Shown here: piece by piece, positions 21,732-33,474 of the stretch | Numbering within the stretch: position 1 is the first letter of the stretch | Layout of the letters: each line of letters opens with the position of its first letter | Notes under the pieces: generated by a model | What the model was told of the DNA's origin: nothing | The model's input: only the letters and a program-made list of their open reading frames with translations | Database searches by the model: none | Assembly (NCBI GenBank): GCA_025529335.1 | Contig: JAMYHX010000291.1 | Location: 1-53,734, forward strand | DNA length: 53,734 bases | Direction: 5' to 3' | DNA from: Rhizopus sp. PT2906 | Taxonomy: Eukaryota > Mucoromycota > Mucoromycetes > Mucorales > Rhizopodaceae | Made by a program: the position numbers and the translations under genes

Positions 21732-21878
21732 AATTAATTATGTTTAAGAAAGAGAGAGAAAAAAAGAAAAAAAAATGATGCAGCCTTTTCTTAATCTGAA
21801 ATACTTAAAATAGTTAGTGTATCATTGGCAGTGATAAGGATTCGTTTCCTTAGCTTGATCCGAAAGGAGATTTTTACA

Positions 21879-21880
<2 letters not shown>

Positions 21881-21919
<39 letters not shown>

Positions 21920-21925
21920 ATGCAT
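21881..21925. repeat. TA/TG dinucleotide microsatellite
   Basis: A (TA)n run followed by (TG)n. It lies between two minus-strand genes, in the promoter side of the cyclic-nucleotide/F-box gene. Confidence 0.85.
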
Positions 21926-22151
21926 AAGTATATATATAACTTGTTATGAAGTATAGTAAAAAGCCTTGTTTCTTTGAATGACTCATTGACATAGGTTACT
22001 CTTATCGTCATCAAATACAGACTTTGCATTGGACAGAATATATGCCAACGTTTGATTGGTACAATGCAACGATTTTTATGGCAAGTGGTGGTTTTATATT
22101 TTTTTATTTATTTATTTAATGTGTCGTGTGTGTGTATACATATTATTATTA

Positions 22152-25100
22152 TTATAAATGTGTGTGTGAGTGCTTTTTTGAAAGAGTTGACACATCATGC
22201 TTTCCATCACAACATTGTCTTATGTTAACTATATCTTCAGAGTCATCAGAATCATATTGAGTAACGTCATGAATGGGTATCATACTTTTAATACTTTGCA
22301 TGGTATTATTATACTGACTTTCTTCTGTTGGTGATTCTTCTGTAGATGGATGGGCATGAGTTGATCTTCCAAGCAAATATGATAATGACTAAATAGAGGT
22401 TTAGCTTCGATTGTTTACTACTACATACACACGCTTTACCTTGAACCAAATCTCGTGTCTTTCGAGGGTTGGTGCTGTCAGTTTGAGATCCCGCTTAGGT
22501 GTACGGATCAAGAGACTCATGGGTGAAGCTTCCTGGTTATTGTTGCTAGGCACTTGAACAACTGCTTCAATAAAAGCTATAAGAATAATCAAGGAATAGG
22601 TTAGATGAAACTTATCTAGCATTCTCTCTTATACATACCACTCTTTGCTTTGGATTCACTTCCATCTATACCAGGTTCAATAGAGCTCCAATACAATGTT
22701 TTCGTATAAGGATGAACCCAAAAGAATCGTCTATGCTTATTCTCAGAAATGCCACCACCAACATAACGACGAGTATGCTTCAATAACCATTCACCAATCA
22801 TAGTTTTAGTGATAGCAGTGATGACTTCAAGGTCAGTAGTGCCTTCATGGTTGGCGAATGCAGCAAGGTTATCATCTGAACGAGCAGAGGGAGGAAGATA
22901 TGGTTGAGCATCCTCTGAAGATATTGTTGAAATGGATGTAGCTGATTCTTGGTTGGCAATGTTACGCAGATTGGATCGAGATGATAGCTTACGAGAGCCA
23001 TAGGTAGTGCTTTCAAATATACGAAGAGTACCAAAGTTACGGTGACTTTCAGTGCTTTGTCTAGAATGAGGTTCTTTCTTGCTGCTACCATGATCAGCAG
23101 AGGCTTTTCTCCTTAATGACGACACGGAGCTAGATAATCTTAGTTTGTGTCTGCTAGTTGCAGGAGGTGTAGAGACAGATGGAGAAGGTGATACTTGTGA
23201 TGAAGGAGGAGCAAGTCTTGACGTAGAAATAGATCTCTCAATAGCCAGAGGTGAATGAGACAATTGAGAATGCTTGGAAGGAACTGATGTATTAGGCTTG
23301 GTATTCTGTTCAGCACGAGCTTTTTTCTCCTTCTCCAATGCGTTATGCACAGCTTCGGCAACCATTGTCTCTGCCTGTTCTTTAGTAATCAGATTTTCTT
23401 CCTTTTCTTTCATTGCCTTTCTTTCTTTAGCCAGAGTCTCTGCATGCTCAAGTTTTTCTTTTTCAACCGCTTCTCTTACTGCCTGTTGTAACAAAGTATC
23501 AGCTTCTTCTTTGGTAATGAGTTCTTTTTCGCGTGCTGCCTGTGCTTGACGTTCTTTAACAATAGCATCAGCAGCAGCAACCTTTGCCAACGCTTCAGCT
23601 TCTGCTTTTGAAATCATCTCGACAGTCTCGGTTGCTTCTCTTTCAGCTACTTCTTTTCGTTCCTGTTCAAGTGCACGGGACACGGCTTGTTGGATAAGAA
23701 TATCTGCATCTACTTTCGAAATCATGTTGGCAAGCATTTCCTTTTGTTTCTTCTCAGCAGTCTTCAACGCATCTGCCACTGCACGCTTGATCAAAACATC
23801 AGTACTGTCTTTAGTAAGCATATGTTTCATTCTCTGATTCAAATCGTCACACTCTTTCTTGTAAGACTCGATTGTCTTGAGCAGCGACTCTTTCTCAGCA
23901 CTTTTGGCTGCCTCTGCTTCTGCCAAGGCCGTCTCTAATGCTTGTTGATGCTCGTTTAGCAGTCGTTCGGTTTCCTTTGCAACAGCCTGCGTAACAAGAC
24001 CCTGTGCTTCTTCTTTGCTAATCATGTTGGATCGTTCTTTTTCAACAGCTTCCAGAGCCATTGTTTCTGCTTCTGACTTGGTAATCATGTCCTTTGTAGC
24101 TGCTATTTGGCCCTCTTTAAGTATTACATCGAGCTCAGCTCGTACGCTTTGTTTAGCTTGTTCAATTAAGGTATCTACGTTTGATTTAGATATCATGTCT
24201 TGGTCTATCTTCTTTTGCATTTCCCGCTTGGCTTCTTCAAGTGCTTTGGTGCTTGCTTCCACAGCCATCTTTTCTGCTTCTTCTTTGAGAACCATGGTCG
24301 AAGAAATCTTTTGCCTCTCGAGAAGAAGTGCCTTTTCTGTAGCTTCAGCAATCAGCTTGTCAACTTGAGATTGAGCAATCATGTCTTCCTTTGGCTCATT
24401 CTCCTTTTCTTCTGCAATAGCTGATTGTTCCGAAATATGAATAGATTTGATTTCAGTCAACTGCTTTTCTGCTGCTTCATGGTGGTCGGTGGGAGCTATA
24501 TCAATGACTGACTCATGTCCTTCTGAAAAGACAATTCTAGGTTTGGTATCCTTTCGACTAGGCTCATTGTCTTTTTCGGCGGCGACTCTTTGTCTTTCTG
24601 CCGAGATTGCATTTTCAACAGCTTCATATACTAGCATATCCGCTTGACGTTTTGTAATTATTTCTTCATCTTGCTGTCGAGAAGGCTGCACGAGGTAGCC
24701 AGACACCTCATCTGCGCGCTTTTGCTGCTCAAGCTGAATGGCTTCTTCGGTAGCCTTGGCAATAAGCTGATCAACAGTAGATCTGGGGACCATCGTCTTC
24801 ATCATTTCCTCCACTTTTTCTCTTTCTACCATTGTCTTCATCATTTCCTCCACTTTTTCTCTTTCTACCATTGTCTTCATCATTTCCTCCACTTCTTGTC
24901 TTTCTACCATCGTCTTCATCATTTCCTCCACTTTTTCTCTTTCTATCATACGTGATTGCATTTCTTCTCTTTCTGACAAAACTGCCTTTTCAATGGCTTC
25001 AGCAATCAGTTGATCTACAGCTGCCTTTGGAACCATGTCTTGTTTTGTTGCAGCTGCACTCTTTTCCAATGCCTCAGTAATTAACTTGTCAACTTCAGTC

Positions 25101-27294
25101 TTTGATATCATAGTTTGTTGCACTTCCACTTGGGACTTTTCTAATGCTTCTTTAACCATCTTCTTGGCTTCTTCGAGACTAATTAGATCAGCCCTGGGTT
25201 GAACATCAGCAGTAGGGTCAACGTTAATAGACGTCTGCTGATGGCTGTCTAGAGTAGGTAGCTGGCTGAAGCTGCTCTCTGTGGGTACAAAGACTTTTTC
25301 TTTGATCAGCAGGGTCATCTGTTCTTGAGGAAGAATAATGGCAGCACGTGCAGATGCTGTTTGGAGTTCTCGAAGCACGACATGCTTTATCTGTTCTTGA
25401 ACAATAACTTGGGGCTTTTCAGCGGTTTTGGGTATATCATTGGTGTCTAAAGATGGCTGGTTATCAGTCGTGTGCTCCAAGGTAACTTCACGAGCGTCCG
25501 TAATAAAGCTCGTTTCCGAGAGTTGTGGCACGGTAGTAACATCTACAGCTTTCCCATTGCTTGTGACAGGTGCAACAGAGTGTGTACTCAGACTGACGGA
25601 TGACAAGCTGTCATTAGGCTTTTCATGTGCAACAATATCAATAGGATCTGTGTTGATGCCAACATCAATCACTTGCACCTTGAATTCCAGCTCGGACGAC
25701 AATGGCTTCATAGGCAAAGCGCTTATAGGCATGCCAAATCCAAGGCCTAGTCCATTGTTGAATTGAGGGTCCTGCTGTTCATCCATACTATCATCCAACT
25801 CTGAATCGCTTGACTTTATGCTTTGTTGATCAGAATCAGATGAATCATTAATTGAAACCCCACGCGCTTGTCTTGCAACACCACCACGTCTCTTTTTGGT
25901 ATGCTTTTTCTTGGCAGTCTTTGTGTTGCTGCGGCTGCCATTTATTGAGATGGCATTATTGCTCATGTTGGCTATATCTTTACGCAGCTGTTCAATTGTT
26001 TCCTGACTATCCGAGAGCATCTTTTTCAACTCGAACTTTTCTAGTTTTTCCTTATGTGCTGTGCTTCTAAGGTTCGAGATAATTCGATGTGCATGAGCCA
26101 AGGATTGTTTGAGTGTTTCTGTTTCAAGCTGTTGGCTGCGGTTGGTCGTTGTGCTAGTAGATGAAGTAGGATGCACATCCTTGACAGAGTGATCCGAGTC
26201 TTGGTCGTTCTTGTCTGCGGCTGCCTCTGACGACTCACTAGGCTCTTCACTACGAGCAGAGGCTGTGGCCATCTTAATGGCCAGTTTAGCCTTGCATATC
26301 TTGAGTTCTGTGTTGAGTGCTTCGATCTGCTTTTGAATTTGAGCATTTTCACGCTGAGCATTGGCAGCATGTTTTCGCAGCTGATGTGTCTCTTGCTCAT
26401 GCCTTGCCTTCATGGCCTCAATCAACGAAGTGTTTTTTTCTTCTTGAGCTTTCATGATATCAATCTGCTCTGACTGATTTTTGATTTGTTTGACCAATCT
26501 GGCATATTCTGCGTTGTGTTTAGCGATCGTTTGATTAGATTCCAATAAATGAGTTCTTAGTTCCTGATTTGCTACCTCAAGATTCCAATTTTCCTCCTTT
26601 AATCTCTCTTTTTTAATACAAGATATTATTAGTAAATATCGAAATATTCTGGTTGATAACCTACCTTCGATTTCCTCACGCTGCTTTAAATGTCTCTGAG
26701 CTGTTTCATGATGACGCTCATTCTCTCTCTTGGCTGCTTCCAGCTGCTTTATGATTTCTTCCTTTTCTTGGATGATACTCTGTAGTTTTCTCACTTCAAT
26801 GAGTAATCCTTGACCAATCTCTGTAGCGAACTCGATATCTGGATTACGTTTATTTCCATTTGCATATTTAGCTCGTTGTTTAGAAGATGAACTGTGAGTT
26901 GGTGCAGGAGGTAATAAAGGAGAGACAGTATCTGAGCTCTAAATGATACAAAATAGATAAATATTACAGATAAAACACACGATTGATTTTTTTTATTACT
27001 CACCTTGGTTGCCTTTATGTGCTGAAACTCATTTGCCAAAGTTTCTAGTTTTTCTCTGATTTCAGTAGGTAATTCGTCTTGTTGATTATATTTGTTGAGA
27101 TCTTGGAGTTCTTTTCGAATCATGTCTGATTGCTTTAAGAACGCATTTCGACTGATTTGACTTGTTCCTAGCTTTGCCAATAGTTGTTCCTGATTGCTTA
27201 GTTGAGCGGCAAGTTCAGACTTTACTTGGTTGACATTCATGCCAACAAAAGAAATCGGCCGGCTTGACTTGCTAACATTTTGCTGGCTTGCCAT
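22152..27294 (-). CDS. NUM1: NUM1/ApsA/Mcp5-type cortical dynein anchor with C-terminal PH domain
   Basis: Five exons: 27004-27294, 26665-26938, 22639-26607, 22440-22576 and 22152-22388; about 1635 residues. The N-terminal part carries 'NPDIEFATEIGQGLL', a signature of the Num1 N-terminal coiled coil that binds mitochondria and membrane. A very long Glu/Lys-rich rod follows, built of many 'ISKxEAxxLIxxAV' units of about 30-40 residues. It includes four tandem 13-residue copies ending 'VEEMMKT'. The C-terminus is a PH domain split by introns ('GEWLLKHTRRYVGGG', 'HRRFFWVHPYTKTLYW', 'LTAPTLERHEIWFK'). Num1 proteins sit at the cell cortex, bind phosphoinositide through PH, and anchor dynein and mitochondria for nuclear migration. 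The 57-nt intron at 26608-26664 is in frame and could be read through; a TACTAAT branch site favours splicing. Confidence 0.88.
24790..24949 (-). repeat. Four tandem 39-bp coding repeats in NUM1
   Basis: Unit ACCATTGTCTTCATCATTTC plus 19 more bases on the plus strand, encoding 13 residues of the form M-V-E-R-E-K-V-E-E-M-M-K-T. Copies differ by only a few bases, so the expansion is recent and may vary between strains. Confidence 0.9.
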
Positions 27295-29195
27295 TTTATA
27301 AGATTTTGTATTTTGCAAGCAAAACAGCAAACAGCAGAAAAATAAAAGAAAGAGAATGAAATGCTTCTTGAATATAAATAAAACAACGTGGTGACTTGAG
27401 TCACACAGATAAAATGCCCTCTGTAACTCAAAATAGAAGGTGGTCTGCTGTTTTTTTTTATACCCCCCCTCGCCTGCCCGTTCTTCTGTCCCCCCTCCCT
27501 CTTTTTGGTTAGCATTTATTGAAAATGGGTGATCCGTCGTTTATACAAAGTGTTATTCTTGAATGCTTATTGGTTTTCTATGGATTGACTTTTTTTGGAA
27601 TACTTTGGTCGTTATGATACGGTGAGGCAACACTTTCATGCAAAAAAGAAACTTTTATTTACACCCAAAATAATCGTACAATGGCCTATAAAGAGCATAT
27701 TCTCTGTCACCAATTACACTCTTATGCTTATTTACCTTGCGCCATGCGTAACCATGACATTTACTTGGCGATGAACCAATGCATAAACAAATAATGCTTA
27801 AACACACTACCGTAATTATAATCCACGCTTAGAACAATGACTCACCGACCATCTGATGGCAACTATAAATAGTATATCTTTAATTTATTTATTTGTTCCT
27901 TTTGCCTTTATCTCAGAATAGAGATGAATAATGTGTACTTCTTTTATCTTTGTCTTATAAACCATTATATAACATAACTCACAGTAACGTAGCAAAAAAT
28001 ATAGCTTCATATCCTTGGAGTTCATGTAATTGTAAACTTTTTGCAGGAATATTCTCAAGTTCTGATTGAAATGCTCATTCTTGTAAAGCTTTTAAAAAGA
28101 GTCGACAACTTTTGTGTACAGAATGTAGTCAGTGACCTCAAGAGCTGCGAAGAGCAGAAAATAGTCCACATTTCAGTTGCTGTATTCTCCACAAGAGCGC
28201 AAGCTCGTCGATATTTATGTAGCTTTTGCAGGTAATGATTGGGCCTTGTAAGATTTTCGGCCTGGGTTGGCATGCGCACTTCCCACATCTAAAAGAGTAC
28301 CGCTAGCCACATAGACGAATAATGGCAAAGGATAATTACAGATATACGTCAGTATGCCTCTATATGGTTTCTATATAAGAAGAAAAAAAAAAGCCCATTG
28401 TTATAAGCAGCATTTTATATGTAAACAGGACTGTTCATGGCCAATAAGAAATGGACATGACGCGTTATATGAAAGTGTTTTGTTGTGCGTCAAGAATCAC
28501 TCTTTAATATTCTGTATTCAATGTAACATCATCGTTGCCTTTACAGAAAAAGAAAAAGGATTTGGCATATGTGCATCTGTCGACTACAGGGTCTTTTTAT
28601 AATAAACGTTTTTTAGGGACAAGTGACTACCAAAACGACCAAACAAGCCCCCCCCCCTTGTCTACCTCGATCATAACCGTCTTTCCATTTCATTCGACCA
28701 GTCATTTGTTCTTTGAGTTTGCGAACGAAATGCATGTTGGCACTCTCTGGTGCGCTTTCCATTGGTGTCACAGATGCCTTGTTGGATTCCTCTAAGTATT
28801 TTCGTTGGGAAACACTACATGCACCAGAAAATATACCAGAAGTTCGATTAATTCTACGAGTGCTATCTCTACCCAATACCTACGATGCCTTCCAACAAAC
28901 CCTCTGAATGTGTGGCGTCGCGTTAAGCATGACTTTATAAAGTCGCCATATTGGTTTGTTTATCTTTTCAAGAAGAGAAAAAAGAAGTCTTGTTATTGCT
29001 TTATTTATTCTAGTTTTATGTTGTCAGTTGATCAAAAAAGACCACTTATGATAATTTCGTATTTAGCTTATTTAGTTTATTTTCTGGTGTATTTTCTGGT
29101 GCATATAGTGTTCACCCCACAATAATGTCTGTTTTTCTGTTTTTCTTCGTCCTCTGCTCCTTGATTGGAAAAAATTTTGTATGCGATGGAATAGT
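27295..29195. other. Intergenic region, no supported gene
   Basis: NUM1 promoter with C-rich tracts (about 27463-27505), then AT-rich DNA. A minus-strand open frame at 28613-28876 (87 codons) and a plus-strand frame at 28713-28907 overlap each other, and neither resembles a family I know. A C9 run lies near 28651. Possibly old repeat sequence. Confidence 0.4.
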
Positions 29196-29399
29196 TTAAT
29201 TGAATTGCTTTGTCTTCACACTTAGATCGTCAAAGATCGACAAGCAATATCGGATGACCCGTGACATGAATAAAGGATCCACTTTATGTTGAATCTTTAA
29301 CAAAATCGGAGCAAGAAATATGCTACACTTTGTCTTTGGAAGATACACTACGTCAGATTTTTGTCCGTCAGGATATTCATTTCCGGCGATATAGAACAT
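29196..29399 (-). pseudogene. Fragment of a Mucorales multicopy protein (possible PD-(D/E)XK nuclease-like)
   Basis: A 67-codon frame reads 'DVVYLPKTKCSIFLAPILLK' then 'IQHKVDPLFMSRVIRYCL'. The pattern 'D-x-x-Y-L-P ... I-L-x-x-Q-x-x-V-D-x-x-F-M-x-R-x-x-x-Y-C' resembles Rpn/transposase-like PD-(D/E)XK proteins that are expanded in this group. The acidic residue expected before the 'xQ' is Lys here. There is no clear start and no complete domain. Weak assignment. Confidence 0.35.
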
Positions 29400-29599
29400 G
29401 GTGCCAGCAAGATAAATTAAAATAGGTGATATTCATATTGTCATGTCAAAAACGCATGATTCTTTTTGTTCCTACATTAAATTAAAAAGGGGAGCTAAGC
29501 CTAATATGGAATATCTTTTATCTTTATGTAGCAAAGGGATGCATTTTTACTATTGCTCTTTGGTTGCGACACTCGTGTCAGTAAAACTTTAATTTTTAT

Positions 29600-31302
29600 T
29601 TACAAAATGGTTGTATCAACAGGTCTAACGGCTACATTTGTCTTTTTCAAGTGATCTTTTACAGATTGAATAGGAACTTCTTTACGATGGAAAATACCCG
29701 CTGCTAAAGCAGCTTCTACATCTGTCTTTTCAAATACGTGTTCAAAATGCTCTACACATCCTGCACCACTTGAAGCAATGACTGGAATGGAAACAGCTTC
29801 CTTGACAGCACGAATCAACTCGAGTTCAAAGCCAGAATTGGTACCATCTCTATCCATACAGTTCAACAAGATTTCACCCGCACCCAATTTCTCACAGGCT
29901 GTGACTAATTGAATAACATCTAAGTCGCGACCTTCACGGCCACCCTTGACAGTACATTGGTACCAGCAGTACTCTTCTCCATTAGGGCCGGGTTGAGAGT
30001 TCTTGACCACATGGTGTGTTGTTTCACTAGGATCCTTGACATATACACGACGAGGATCAACAGAGATGACAACAGCTTGAGAACCATAGGCATCTGCAAT
30101 TGTCTCGATTGCAGTTGTTCCCGTCTTTTTACATCCGTTTTCATAAAACTTTTCGGCACAATAAACAGCATCACTACCAATAGAGACCTTATCAGCACCT
30201 GAACGGAAGTACTCTCCTGCGACTTCAAAAGCAGGATGGAATGTGCCATCTGGATCTGTTACATCACGAATACCACCACCAATCGTCAAGGGAACAAACA
30301 CGGTTTCGGATGTACGCTTGAGGACTTCGAGCATAGGCGTATCACCCAAGGGACAATTACGGAAACTGGTAATATTCAAGAACGTCACTTCATCAGCTCC
30401 CTCTTCAAAGTAGCGTTTGGCCAAATCGACGGGCTTTCCTAAATTACGTACATCATTGTTTCCTTCTGTTTCACGAACATCATACTGATCGCCCTTGGTG
30501 ACAACCAGGTCACCTTGGTCATTTGCACGAACATCCAAACAGGCAATGATACGCTTTGTAAGTCTATGTTTTTCGTACAGGACGGGTTCCTTGGTGACGA
30601 TAAGCTTGTTGTCTACAATACCAGTACCAGTCAAGAAAGATTTAAGAACGTTCAAACCAGCATATCCGCTCTTTTCGGGGTGATACTGTGTAGCAAACAC
30701 GTTGTCTTTTTGTACTGAAGAGATAAACAATTCATCGCCATATTGACTTGTGGTCAATGTCCACTCCTTGTTCTTTTCTGTATATCTTGCGGCATAAGAG
30801 TGAACAAAGTAATAAGCTTTGTCATCATTCATGCTATAGTTCACTTCTTGTCCCTCATCCTTGGTTTGTTTCTTGATCACTTGCACATTGCTCCATCCCA
30901 TATGAGGCACAGCCTTGGACGTGGCGTCAAATTTGGAGACCTTACCAGGAATAATGCCCAATCCTGGTTCATCACTTTCATCAGAACCTTCAAATAGGGA
31001 CTGCATACCTACACAGATACCCATAAAAGGCTTTCCGGAGGCAATATAGTCCTTTAAAGGTTGAGAGTAGCCCTTGTTACGTAAGGCTCTCATAGCATAT
31101 CCAAAATCACCCACACCAGGGAAAATAAGTTTCTATATCTCTTAATTTATTGCTCATCTTTATATCAATTCAATCTTACATCAGCTTTAGCGATATCTGA
31201 AGGCTCCTCTACGAATTGGATATCAAAGCCTAAATGATGAACGGCATTCACTAAACTGCGAACATTGCCTGCACCATAATCAAGCATATAAAGGCCAGGC
31301 AT
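29600..31302 (-). CDS. HIS7: Imidazole glycerol phosphate synthase (HisH-HisF fusion)
   Basis: Two exons, 31180-31302 and 29600-31132; 551 residues, the normal size for fungal His7. The N-terminal glutaminase domain has the nucleophile Cys in 'GICVGMQ' and the His/Glu pair in 'YHPEKS'. The C-terminal HisF barrel starts 'RIIACLDVR' and carries the second catalytic Asp in 'CMDRDG' and phosphate loops 'IGGGIRD' and 'IASSGAG'. The enzyme uses glutamine and PRFAR to make imidazole glycerol phosphate (histidine pathway, step 5) and AICAR, feeding purine synthesis. The start MPGLYMLDYGAGN fits the family. Intron of 47 nt at 31133-31179. No sign of decay. Confidence 0.97.
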
Positions 31303-31905
31303 TTTCTTTTCTTTTCTTTGATAGGCTGCGCAAAGAGAGAAGAATTAAAAAAAATAAAAAATAAAGCAAACTATTTAATTAAAAACAGTGGCTTGAATGA
31401 GATTTTCTGAGTCATTTTGCGTCCTGTCTTTAAAAACATTTGTTCACTCAGATTAAATTTCAGGTCATAAAGAGCACTTCAATTTACCAATGAGCACGTA
31501 GTACTTCTACTACTTTGCCCTGGTCGGATCGCTGTGAAAAAGAAACGAAAGCCCCTTTTTGGGATTAAAGGGAAAATGTAAAAGTGTTAAAGTGGAAATG
31601 ATGATAATTAACTATCAGAATATTGATGGGTTTATATAAAGAAGACGTTTGACAAAAGGGTTCACCAAGATGGTTAGAGGGATCTGGAAGTTGAGAGTGA
31701 ACCAGATAGTTCATCTCAAATAGAATTGCACAGATAGTAGGCCAGCGAATGAGCCAGGCATCAATCAATTTCCTTGTTTTCTTGGTAAGGAACGCTGGTG
31801 GGCAAAATATTCAAAAGATCAGACAGCGGGCCGTCAATAGACTTTGGCATTTAAAGGCGATTGTGCATGTTTAAACAAGAAAAACTGTGTGATCACGTGA
31901 AGAGT
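31303..31905. other. Intergenic region, no gene seen
   Basis: HIS7 promoter side followed by AT-rich DNA. A 67-codon minus-strand frame (31565-31768) has no recognisable content. I looked for GCN4-type TGACTC boxes: TGAGTCA occurs at 31408-31414 (about 106 bp upstream of the ATG), compatible with general amino-acid control of HIS7 but not proven. Confidence 0.45.
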
Positions 31906-32509
31906 TCATGTGGATGTTAAATGATAATACTCCTTCGTAGTACAGCGCCTTATTTCATGTTGACTTTCATCTAAACCCATAGCAGCTGTATAGACTGTTT
32001 TTCTGCCTGGGCCTAGGAAACTTGTCCTATATAATTGAATAATTTCTTCTATTGAAAAGTCATTAACACCCAAGTCATGTATTAAAGCATCATCTCCTTT
32101 TTCGTCACATGTCCTTTTGTAAAATATGAAACCTACACAAAATCCATCAGATCTGACAATGTTGCTAAGCTGCACTTTATTTTCCTCATTGGATATCTGT
32201 GATATTTGTGTGGTGTTTGTATTGTTGCAGTAGTGGTGATGAACAGAAAGTAAAATGGGGCTCTTTATGTTTCTTTTTCTTTGAAAGAATAAAGAAAGTT
32301 ATTAAAATTGGTAGTTGCACTTTGTTTACATTAATTAGTCGTTGTAGGAAGATACTAGAATGCAACAATCCATAGTAACTGGAGGTCAGAGTATTAACAT
32401 TTATTACAGTACGGTGAGGCTTTGATAAAATAGTAAACAATCTTGGAAGAAGAAGGTGCCGAACATCAAAAAGGTGGTGTTGAGAGTGTTCATCTTCGTA
32501 TTGGTTCAA
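31906..32509 (-). pseudogene. Fanzor (eukaryotic TnpB-like) fragment around RuvC motif I
   Basis: Two minus-strand frames join by a frameshift. 32186-32509 has 'HHLFDVRHLLLPRLFTIL'. 31906-32175 has 'IVRSDGFCVGFIFYKR', an acidic stretch, then 'GPGRKTVYTAAMGLD' and 'IRRCTTKEYYHLT'. In Mucoromycota Fanzor-like proteins this region reads D-P-G followed by F/Y-T/V-A, the first RuvC catalytic motif, then 'STKEYY'. Here the catalytic Asp is Gly. No RuvC-II/III or zinc ribbon was found downstream, so the copy is truncated and dead. It lies directly downstream (same strand) of a Tc1 helix-turn-helix fragment. Assignment from recalled family patterns only. Confidence 0.5.
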
Positions 32510-32524
32510 AATATATTCAAAGCA

Positions 32525-32800
32525 TATATATGCATAGCCAAGTTTTCTGCGAATTGTTCTTTTAGTGGCTTTGCTTATTAGTTGCTTAATTTCGTCAAGT
32601 GGAGCACGGCGATTTGCTCATACTACTCTCTTTAGCTCTCTTCTTTTCCTATCGTTGAAAATAGGAAGCCTTCCAGACCTAGGCTTCGTCCCTACAACTC
32701 CATTTTTTTTTTCCATTGTTGAAACACATAACGTATAGTTCTTTCTGAAATGCCATCGCAGCGACTGGCAACGATTTTTTCGTTTTGAAAGTTAAATAAG
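32525..32800 (-). mobile_element. Tc1/mariner transposase fragment (helix-turn-helix region)
   Basis: Minus-strand frames read 'ISERTIRYVFQQWKK', then after a slip in a run of A, 'GVVGTKPRSGRLPIFND', 'RRAPLDEIKQLISKATKRTI'. This is the typical Tc1 N-terminal HTH plus GRPR-like linker ('KPRSGR'). An in-frame stop and the homopolymer frameshift show decay. Confidence 0.65.
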
Positions 32801-33169
32801 TCATTTTATGTGTTTATAAGAGAAAGAAAGAGAAAAGTATAGTCATGTTCATCGAACATCTTTCAAGACTTTTTCGAGGTCACTGTACAATAAACATCTC
32901 CTGCTTCTTTTTGTACGCCAATGTAGTGTTTTTTGGTTGTTCGCTCTCAAGTCCTAACAGAGTACTTTCAAGGATTTTCGGTTTCTTTTGTAGCATTCAT
33001 CACCCTTTGATCGGTAAGGCTGGAAGATGAAGATTGTCCGTTGTACCTAATGATGTTGGTTAACCAGTTGCAGTGAAAGAGTTGTAGTGATATTGTGATA
33101 TTATTTGATTAATAATAAAGCAAGTAAAACCAAAAGTGAATTGAAGAGTTTCCGCTTATCTATTTGTTA

Positions 33170-33420
33170 AAAACGAGACGAAGAAGAAGAAAGAATCGAC
33201 CAAGGCAATCAGCATCCTTATATATGATAATATCCAGGAACCGAAGCAGATCATGCTCAAGAAGCGTTAATCTTAGCAAACAGTTATTTAAAGACAAAGA
33301 CTTTACAAGTATGCCAAGGGTTTATCTCTGATATGATATAATGTTCTTTCTTTTAAAAAAAGCAATTGCAACAAGTGTGCTAGAACCTTTGTATAGTAAA
33401 TATGCTCAGAAATCATAAGC
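33170..33420 (+). pseudogene. Possible degenerate exons of an unknown small protein
   Basis: Plus-strand segments look coding but do not join cleanly: 'GTEADHAQEALILANSYLKT' (about 33237-33310) and 'IATSVLEPLYSKYAQKS-stop' (about 33366-33419). They are separated by a GT...AG-bounded gap that does not keep the frame. This may be a decayed gene or one with an exon arrangement I cannot resolve. No family is recognised. Confidence 0.25.
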
Positions 33421-33474
33421 AAGCAGTCTATTTTCAATATCCGATGGAGCAGTGATATTTTATTTGTATTTCCT

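Noticed and set aside
26608..26664. Reading NUM1 without this 57-nt intron
   Set aside because: It is in frame so possible, but a TACTAAT branch site and the better coiled-coil continuity ('ERLKEENWNLE') favour splicing.
22616..26794. Plus-strand open frames inside NUM1 (for example 23274-23549 and 24015-24368)
   Set aside because: Antisense of the Lys/Glu-rich repeats, which reads as Phe/Leu/Ser-rich frames; no independent evidence of genes.
28613..28907. Overlapping open frames of 64-87 codons on both strands
   Set aside because: No recognisable domain, no conserved start context, and they overlap each other; treated as chance frames.
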